From contig NZ_CP015449.1 of assembly GCF_003096075.1 (NCBI RefSeq), positions 1,853,001-1,917,000 of the forward strand: a stretch of 64,000 bases of DNA. The letters run 5' to 3'. The notes below the pieces were generated by a model. It did no database searches and was not told the DNA's origin. It was given only the letters and a program-made list of their open reading frames with translations. Source of the stretch: Dietzia lutea. Lineage in GTDB: Bacteria > Actinomycetota > Actinomycetes > Mycobacteriales > Mycobacteriaceae. A program made the position numbers and the translations under genes. Positions 58,755 through 64,000 of this stretch are shown piece after piece. Position 1 is the stretch's first letter. Every line of letters begins with the position of its first letter.

Positions 58755-59704
58755 CGCGTCCCCTCCCCCAGGATCCGCAGCGCCTCGTCCAGCGGCCGCG
58801 GGGCGTCGTCGGCCCGGTCACGGGTGTCGGTGTCTATCCAGCGGATCCGGTGGTCGCGTCCGAACCACGACCGTTGACGGCGGACGTAGCGGCGGGTGCC
58901 GATGACCGTCCGTTCCTCCGCACGGGACAACCCCTCGTCGTCGATCCGCAGGGCGTCGTCCATCTCGTCGAGCACCTGGGCGTAGCCGATCGCGCGGCGG
59001 GCCGTGACGCCCTCGAGGAGCCCGACGCCGACGAGACCCCGCACCTCCTCGACGAGCCCGTCGGCGAACATCGTCGAGGTCCGGGCGGCCAGCCGGTCAT
59101 CGAGCTCGGGCAGCGCGCACCGTAGGCCGATCAGACGGGTACCGAATCGTGGCTCGCCGATGGCCGGTCGGGACGCGGAGAACGGCCGCCCCGTGAGCTC
59201 GACGACCTCCAGGGCGCGGACGGTGCGCCGCGGGTCGGTGGGCAGGATGGTCCGCGCCGCCTCGGGGTCGACCCGTGCGAGTTCGGCGTGCAGGGCGCGG
59301 ACGCCGATCTCCTCCAGCCGCCGCTCGTAGCGGGCACGCACCTCCGGGTCGGTGTCCGGGATGCTCCACCCGTCCACCAGCGCCTGGATGTACATCATGG
59401 ACCCACCGCACAGGATCGGCACGTGCCCGCGGTCGCGGATCCCGCCGATCTCGCGCTCGGCCTCGGCGCGGAAGTCGGCGACGCTCGCGGTATCGGTGAC
59501 ATCGAGCACGTCGAGTCGGTGATGCGGGATGCCGCGGCGCTCCTCGGGCCTGAGTTTGGCGGTGCCGATGTCCATGCCGCGGTACTGCTGCATCGCGTCG
59601 CAGTTGACGATCTCGCCACCGAGGCGCTCGGCCAGACCCAGCGCGAGCTCCGATTTGCCGGTGCCCGTCGGCCCGATCACGGCGACGGGGGCCGGGCCGG
59701 TCAT
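58751..59704 (-). CDS. miaA: tRNA dimethylallyltransferase
   Basis: A 317-aa enzyme that transfers a dimethylallyl group to N6 of A37 in tRNAs reading UNN codons; MiaB, encoded in this window too, then adds a methylthio group. The P-loop GPTGTGKS is at residues 11-18, followed by the catalytic Asp in [18 protein letters not shown]. Later [14 protein letters not shown] and [11 protein letters not shown] are family features. ATG 59704 overlaps the stop of the upstream gene by ATGA. Same order as Rv2728c-Rv2727c. The isoprenoid donor ultimately comes from the dxs pathway. Confidence 0.96.
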   Translation of the reverse strand: MTGPAPVAVIGPTGTGKSELALGLAERLGGEIVNCDAMQQYRGMDIGTAKLRPEERRGIPHHRLDVLDVTDTASVADFRAEAEREIGGIRDRGHVPILCGGSMMYIQALVDGWSIPDTDPEVRARYERRLEEIGVRALHAELARVDPEAARTILPTDPRRTVRALEVVELTGRPFSASRPAIGEPRFGTRLIGLRCALPELDDRLAARTSTMFADGLVEEVRGLVGVGLLEGVTARRAIGYAQVLDEMDDALRIDDEGLSRAEERTVIGTRRYVRRQRSWFGRDHRIRWIDTDTRDRADDAPRPLDEALRILGEGTR

Positions 59705-60357
59705 GACCACCACCCGCAGTGGTAGCCGACACCGAACGGTGCCCAGGACAGTTGTTCGCGCGCGGCGCGCGAGTCCACGAGGTCGGCGAGGACGAGCCAC
59801 GCGGGACGGCTCCACCACCCGATCTCCTCGGCGACGTCGGCCCCGGGGTCGGGGAGCCCGCCGGGGTCTCGGAGCCACCGGCCGAGCCTGGCGTCCAGGT
59901 CGACGCCGCGCGGGTCCTCGGGGACGGGGCCGCGCGGCGCGAGGGAGGCGGGTCCGTCGGCGACGACGACGACGAGGTCGTCCGCCCCGACCTGCGGCGT
60001 GGTGGGCGACGGCCCGGTCACGCCGGTGAAGGCCCTGGTCAGGCCGATCTCCGCACGGTCCAGCAGCCACCACGCGATCAGCGCGGCATCCGGGACCGCC
60101 TCGTGCGGCGCCGGCGGGGCACCGGGCCGTCCGACCGGGACGTCGGCCCCCCACCGGGCGAGCGTCGAGCGGACGTCTCCCAGTGAGCGTCCGCCGCTGT
60201 CCGCCCCCACGACCCTGACCGCGCTCGCGTCCCCCGCGGCACGCCGGAGCACGCGCACCATCTCGGCGACCTGGCGTGCGAAGTCGGCGGCCGCTGTCCC
60301 GGAGAGTTCGGGCACGAGCGCGGGTGCGCCGGGGACCAGGACGACTGACGTGTTCAC
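59701..60357 (-). CDS. Conserved hypothetical protein upstream of miaA
   Basis: A 218-aa cytosolic protein corresponding by position to Rv2728c. It opens with [20 protein letters not shown] and has [25 protein letters not shown] and [15 protein letters not shown] at the end; the arrangement is reminiscent of class III extradiol dioxygenase (LigB/MEMO-like) folds but the metal His residues are not obvious, so I assign no function. The GTG at 60357 is eight bases after a TAGGGT hexamer. Its stop overlaps the miaA start by ATGA, so it is translationally coupled to tRNA modification. Confidence 0.75.
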   Translation of the reverse strand: MNTSVVLVPGAPALVPELSGTAAADFARQVAEMVRVLRRAAGDASAVRVVGADSGGRSLGDVRSTLARWGADVPVGRPGAPPAPHEAVPDAALIAWWLLDRAEIGLTRAFTGVTGPSPTTPQVGADDLVVVVADGPASLAPRGPVPEDPRGVDLDARLGRWLRDPGGLPDPGADVAEEIGWWSRPAWLVLADLVDSRAAREQLSWAPFGVGYHCGWWS

Positions 60358-60365
60358 ACCTGGAA

Positions 60366-60371
60366 ACCCTA
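60366..60371 (-). promoter_or_regulatory. -10 element for the Rv2728c-like gene and miaA operon
   Basis: TAGGGT on the minus strand, eight bases before the GTG at 60357, the same hexamer and gap as at lexA. Confidence 0.5.
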
Positions 60372-60579
60372 CTGACCGCCTACGACACCGTCGCAGGACG
60401 CCGCCCCGTGATGCCGGGTGGGCTCGGTGGGGCGTACCCGGGGATACGGCGGACACCCGTGCGGCGGTTGGTACACACTAGAAGGATGCCGCGCCGGTCC
60501 GAGCCGGGGCGGCGAGGCGACGACCGGTGCGATCCCGGCGACGGTGCCGTGACACGCGGCAGAGGGAAACGAGGACGAG

Positions 60580-61965
60580 ATGACCGAGCAGTCACCCACC
60601 GCCACGGGCGGAGCGAACGACGGCGGGGCCACCCCGACACCGGGTCCGCGGCCCGGGCCACGGCCGGGCGGGCCATCGCCCGCGGCGCTCGCCCGGAAGG
60701 TGGCTCCGCGGCCGACCCCCGCGGCCGATCCACGGGTCGCGCGCGGGTCCGACCCGTCGCAGTGGGGCCGGGTCGACGAGACGGGCGCGGTGTTCGTGCG
60801 CACCGGTGACGGCGAGCGCCAGGTGGGCTCGTGGCAGGCGGGCGCACCCGAGGAGGGCCTGGCGCACTTCGGGCTCCGCTTCGACGATCTGGCGGCCGAG
60901 GTGGCCCTGCTGGAGACGCGGCTGGAGTCGCACCCTCAGGACGCGCGCAAGACCCGCGCCTCGGCCGAGGCCCTCGCGGAGCAGATCCCGACCGCCGCGG
61001 CCGTGGGCGATCTCGACTCGCTCGCGGCGCGTCTGACCGCGGTGATCGAACGGTCCACGGAGGTCGAGGCGGCCGCTCGTCAGCGCAAGGACGAGCAGCG
61101 TGCGGCGGCGATCGCCCGCAAGGAGGCCCTGGCGTCCGAGGCCGAGGAGATCGGCGCGTCCTCGACCCAGTGGAAGGTCGCGGGCGACCGTCTCCGGGAC
61201 ATCCTCGAGGAGTGGAAGACGATCCGCGGGATCGACCGCAAGACGGACGACGCTTTGTGGAAGCGCTTCTCCAAAGCACGCGAGGCGTTCAACCGCCGGC
61301 GCGGCTCCCACTTCGCGGAACTGGATCGCAACCGGGCGTCGGTGAAGCGGGTCAAGGAGGAACTCGTCGAGCGCGCGGAGGCGCTGTCGGGGTCGACCGA
61401 CTGGAACGACACGGCGACGGCCTTCCGCAAGCTCATGGACGAGTGGAAGGCCGCGGGCCGCGCGCCGCGTGAGGCGGACGACGCGCTGTGGAAGCGGTTC
61501 AAGGCCGCCCAGGACTTCTTCTTCGACGCGCGGCACGCGGCGGCCGCCGAGCGGGACGCCGAGTTCGAGGCGAACGCCGAGGCCAAGGAGGCCCTGCTCG
61601 CCGAGTTCGAGGGCCGGATCGACCCGGCCGCCGATCTGGCCGCCGCCCGGTCCGCGCTGCGGGACCTGCAGTCCCGGTGGGAGGAGATCGGCAAGGTCCC
61701 GCGCGACAAGATGGGTCGCCTCGAGGGCCGTATCCGTGCGCTGGAGAAGGCGGTCGCGGACGCGGCGGACACCGAGTGGCGCCGCACGGATCCGGAGGCC
61801 AGGGCGCGTGCCGGCCAGTTCTGGGACCGGGTCCGCGACTTCGAGGAGCAGGCCGCCAAGGCGGACGCCGCGGGCAAGATCAGGGACGCCGAGAGCGCCC
61901 GGGCGCAGGCCGCGCAGTGGCGTGAGTGGGCCGAGGCGGCGGAGAAGGCGGTCGACACCCGCTGA
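60580..61965 (+). CDS. DUF349 domain protein
   Basis: A 461-aa, almost entirely helical cytosolic protein. After a Pro/Gly-rich disordered head (residues 1-45) and a small beta region ([17 protein letters not shown]), it contains repeated DUF349 units, each with a WK/LWKRF signature: [19 protein letters not shown] and [19 protein letters not shown]. It corresponds to Rv2731. DUF349 proteins have no agreed biochemical role; coiled-coil content suggests scaffolding or nucleic-acid binding. It is divergent from the Rv2728c-like gene and ends at a strong hairpin. Confidence 0.9.
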   Translation: MTEQSPTATGGANDGGATPTPGPRPGPRPGGPSPAALARKVAPRPTPAADPRVARGSDPSQWGRVDETGAVFVRTGDGERQVGSWQAGAPEEGLAHFGLRFDDLAAEVALLETRLESHPQDARKTRASAEALAEQIPTAAAVGDLDSLAARLTAVIERSTEVEAAARQRKDEQRAAAIARKEALASEAEEIGASSTQWKVAGDRLRDILEEWKTIRGIDRKTDDALWKRFSKAREAFNRRRGSHFAELDRNRASVKRVKEELVERAEALSGSTDWNDTATAFRKLMDEWKAAGRAPREADDALWKRFKAAQDFFFDARHAAAAERDAEFEANAEAKEALLAEFEGRIDPAADLAAARSALRDLQSRWEEIGKVPRDKMGRLEGRIRALEKAVADAADTEWRRTDPEARARAGQFWDRVRDFEEQAAKADAAGKIRDAESARAQAAQWREWAEAAEKAVDTR

Positions 61966-61977
61966 CGGTGGCACGAA

Positions 61978-62026
61978 CAGACGCCGGGAGCCCGGCCGGG
62001 ATCACCGGCCGGGCTCCCGGCGTCTG
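61978..62026. terminator. Perfect 22-bp hairpin between the DUF349 gene and a membrane-protein gene
   Basis: Arms 61978-61999 and 62005-62026 pair perfectly around a five-base loop, 12 bases past the DUF349 stop and 10 bases from the convergent stop. Confidence 0.85.
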
Positions 62027-62036
62027 CGGGGTGTGG

Positions 62037-62612
62037 TCAGGCCCCGTCGCCGTGCCGGGCGTCCTCTTCCAGCTGGCGCTGCTCGGGTGTCCGCGACCAC
62101 AGCACCGCGGCGAGGGTCGCGACCAGCGCCAGCACGAGCAGCTCGCTGAGGTAGAGGCCGATGCCGGGACCGCCGAAATCCTGGAAGTCCGGGTTCGGGC
62201 CACGGCCCGACTGGCGCAGCCAGATCGCCAGCACGCCGTACACGGCGGCCACGCAGGCCGTGCTCCACGCGATGCCGGCGGCCCACCACTTCTGCGACAG
62301 GATCATCACGGCGCCGAAGACGATGGTGCCCACGGAGTACAGGAGGACGAACAGGTGGGACGGTAGCGACGTGTACTGCTCGCGGGCCACGTCGGTGAAG
62401 AACAGCACGTCGAACCCGCGGACGCCGTCGCTGTGCGGGAGGGCGAGCGCGGCGGCGAGCAGCACGATGAGGACGGCCGAGGCGAGGTAGGCCCGGCCGA
62501 TCACGAGGGTGCGGCCGAGGATGCGGTCCTTGGAGCGCAGTTCCGATTCCGCGTTGCGGGTGACCTCCATGATCCCCGCGATGGGATCTCGTCGGTCGTC
62601 GTCGGTGCTCAC
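62037..62612 (-). CDS. Four-helix conserved membrane protein (Rv2732c-like)
   Basis: A 191-aa protein with a cytosolic head (residues 1-35) and four predicted membrane helices: [55 protein letters not shown] and [20 protein letters not shown]. The head has [21 protein letters not shown]. It corresponds by place to Rv2732c; function is unknown. The GTG at 62612 overlaps the miaB stop by GTGA, so I prefer it to the ATG three codons upstream. It lies downstream of miaB in the same transcript. Confidence 0.85.
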   Translation of the reverse strand: MSTDDDRRDPIAGIMEVTRNAESELRSKDRILGRTLVIGRAYLASAVLIVLLAAALALPHSDGVRGFDVLFFTDVAREQYTSLPSHLFVLLYSVGTIVFGAVMILSQKWWAAGIAWSTACVAAVYGVLAIWLRQSGRGPNPDFQDFGGPGIGLYLSELLVLALVATLAAVLWSRTPEQRQLEEDARHGDGA

Positions 62613-64000
62613 GTGGGGCATCCCTTCTCGATGGTGGCGGCGGGGACGGTCTCGCGGCGCAAGGTCGGCAGCCCGAGCCCGACGCCGATGGGTGGCGTCT
62701 CGGGCTTGCGGCCCTCCTCGTGGCGGTCCCCGGCGCGGGTGGCGCGGTAGCTGAGGACGCCGTCGTCCGCGAGCAGGTGGTGCGGGGCGGCGGCGGTGAC
62801 GCGGGTGGTGATGACGTCGCCGGGGCGCACCCGGTCGGCGGCCTCTCCGACGGGCGCGAAGTGCACGAGGCGACCGTCGCGGGCGCGGCCGGTCATGCGG
62901 GCGGTGGCGGCGTCCTTGCGGCCCTCGTCGGCGGTGACGAGCAGCTCGACGACGCGCCCGACCTGCGCCTGGTTCTCCTCCAGGGTGATCCGCTCCTGGA
63001 GGGCGATGAGCCGTTCGTACCGCTCCTGGACCACGGCCTTCGGGATCTGGTCCTCCATCGTGGCCGCCGGGGTCCCGGGGCGGGGCGAGTACTGGAAGGT
63101 GAAGGCACTGGAGAACCGTGCCTTCTCGACGACGTCGAGGGTCGCCTGGAAGTCCTCCTCGGTCTCACCGGGGAAGCCGACGATGATGTCGGTGGTGATC
63201 GCGGCGTGCGGCATGGCCGCGCGGACGCGGTCGATGATGCCGAGGAACCGCTCGGACCGGTAGGAGCGCCGCATGGCGCGGAGGACGCGGTCGGAGCCGG
63301 ACTGCAGCGGCATGTGCAGCTGCGGGCAGACGGTCGGGGTGGAGGCCATGGCCTCGATGACGTCGTCGGTGAACTCGGCGGGGTGGGGCGAGGTGAAGCG
63401 GATCCGCTCGATGCCCTCGATCCGGCCGGCCGCGCGCAGGAGCTTGGCGAACGCACCCTTGTCGGACGGCTCGTCGGGGTCGTGGAACGACCGTCCGTAG
63501 GCGTTGACGTTCTGGCCGAGCAGCGTCACCTCGAGCACGCCCTCGTCGGCGAGGGCCTGCATCTCCGCGAGGACCTCGCCCGGGCGGCGGTCCACCTCCT
63601 TGCCGCGCAGGGACGGCACGATGCAGAACGTGCAGGTGTTGTTGCAGCCGACGGAGACGGAGACCCAGCCGGCGTAGGCGGAGTCACGGGTCGCCGGCAG
63701 GGTCGACGGGAAGTGCTGCAGGGAGTCGGCGATCTCCACCTCGGCCCGCTCGTTGTGCCGGGAGCGGTCGAGGAGGGTGGGCAGGTGGCCGAGGTTGTGG
63801 GTGCCGAACACGACGTCGACCCACGGCGCCCGGGACACGACGGCGTCCTTGTCCTTCTGCGCCAGGCATCCGCCGACGGCGATCTGCAGCCGGGGGTTGG
63901 CGTCCTTCCAGGGCCGCAGGTGGCCGAGGGTGCCGTAGAGCCGGTTGTCGGCGTTCTCACGGACCGCACAGGTGTTGAACACGACGAGGTCCGGCAGGCT
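62609..64000 (-). CDS. miaB: tRNA-2-methylthio-N6-dimethylallyladenosine synthase, 5' end missing
   Basis: The frame runs off the right edge; 463 residues are visible. MiaB adds a methylthio group to i6A37 made by MiaA. The radical-SAM Cys motif is [15 protein letters not shown], and the upstream cluster-binding cysteines are in [11 protein letters not shown] and [15 protein letters not shown] domain follows at the end ([28 protein letters not shown]), then about 45 extra residues with a final KGCPT. In frame residues before the first possible start continue to base 64000 (SLPDLV), so the N-terminal ~30-40 residues are outside. Its stop overlaps the Rv2732c-like start. Confidence 0.96.
   Translation of the reverse strand, partial: SLPDLVVFNTCAVRENADNRLYGTLGHLRPWKDANPRLQIAVGGCLAQKDKDAVVSRAPWVDVVFGTHNLGHLPTLLDRSRHNERAEVEIADSLQHFPSTLPATRDSAYAGWVSVSVGCNNTCTFCIVPSLRGKEVDRRPGEVLAEMQALADEGVLEVTLLGQNVNAYGRSFHDPDEPSDKGAFAKLLRAAGRIEGIERIRFTSPHPAEFTDDVIEAMASTPTVCPQLHMPLQSGSDRVLRAMRRSYRSERFLGIIDRVRAAMPHAAITTDIIVGFPGETEEDFQATLDVVEKARFSSAFTFQYSPRPGTPAATMEDQIPKAVVQERYERLIALQERITLEENQAQVGRVVELLVTADEGRKDAATARMTGRARDGRLVHFAPVGEAADRVRPGDVITTRVTAAAPHHLLADDGVLSYRATRAGDRHEEGRKPETPPIGVGLGLPTLRRETVPAATIEKGCPT

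Noticed and set aside
55672-58821. A 1049-codon open frame antisense to glcB
   Set aside because: Mirror-frame shadow of malate synthase and the IclR-type gene; no start signal or domain.

Overview
The window is chromosomal, very GC-rich (roughly 70%) and densely coded, with frequent GTG starts and ATGA/GTGA start-stop overlaps. Gene content and order match a mycolic-acid actinobacterium (order Mycobacteriales). The blocks aspS-hisS-rel-apt-secFD-yajC-ruvBAC-yebC-pdxT/S-pimA-pgsA-thrS, then hemQ/hemY/hemE-rnd-dxs-APC-trkA, then nrdR-lexA-hflX-dapF-miaA-miaB parallel the M. tuberculosis Rv2572c-Rv2733c region. Phosphatidylinositol mannoside genes (pimA, PIM acyltransferase, PI synthase) support this. 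A Dietzia- or Gordonia-like genus is my best guess, from compactness and missing mycobacterial inserts; I cannot prove the genus.

Layout. 0-7.5 kb: a Tat-exported phosphodiesterase, aspS, a zinc metallopeptidase, hisS, a metallo-beta-lactamase hydrolase and a membrane cyclophilin. 7.5-13.6 kb: yajC-secD-secF-apt-rel, reading leftwards. 13.7-19.4 kb: SOS-type ruvCAB, yebC and the pyridoxal phosphate synthase operon pdxS-tesB-pdxT. 19.5-25.5 kb: a six-gene operon, thrS-HIT-pgsA-PIM acyltransferase-pimA-membrane protein. 25.6-28.8 kb: a DsbA-type oxidoreductase, four tRNA genes (Val-CAC, Gly-GCC, Cys-GCA, Val-GAC), an 800-bp gene-poor gap, a small unknown protein and a GNAT acetyltransferase. 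28.8-34 kb: an AFG1/ZapE ATPase, a RibD-like reductase, a lipoprotein hydrolase with an odd repeated N-terminus, a GT87 mannosyltransferase-like protein and msrB. 34-41.2 kb: late haem synthesis of the coproporphyrin type, DUF3000, RNase D and dxs. 41.3-47.2 kb: a TRAM methyltransferase, an APC permease, two TrkA proteins, a permuted papain-fold protein and a 62-aa membrane peptide. 47.2-53.1 kb: hrpA, nrdR, an SOS-type cell-division suppressor candidate and lexA. 53.2-64 kb: hflX, dapF, malate synthase G, an IclR regulator, miaA, an unknown protein, a DUF349 protein, a membrane protein and a 5'-truncated miaB.

How the parts connect. LexA-box-like sites precede ruvC, lexA and the gene divergent from lexA, so repair, its repressor and a division brake form one visible SOS circuit. 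Many genes show a TAGNNT -10 hexamer only 6-8 bases before the start codon, suggesting leaderless transcripts. Convergent gene pairs are usually separated by long perfect hairpins.

I see no rRNA, CRISPR array, insertion sequence, prophage or defence island. The window is mostly core genome. The unusual items are small: a 45-bp tandem repeat that triplicates a start region, a hydrolase lacking its nucleophile serine, a three-copy 19-bp repeat, nested inverted repeats beside malate synthase, and an AT-rich dyad in the gene-poor gap.
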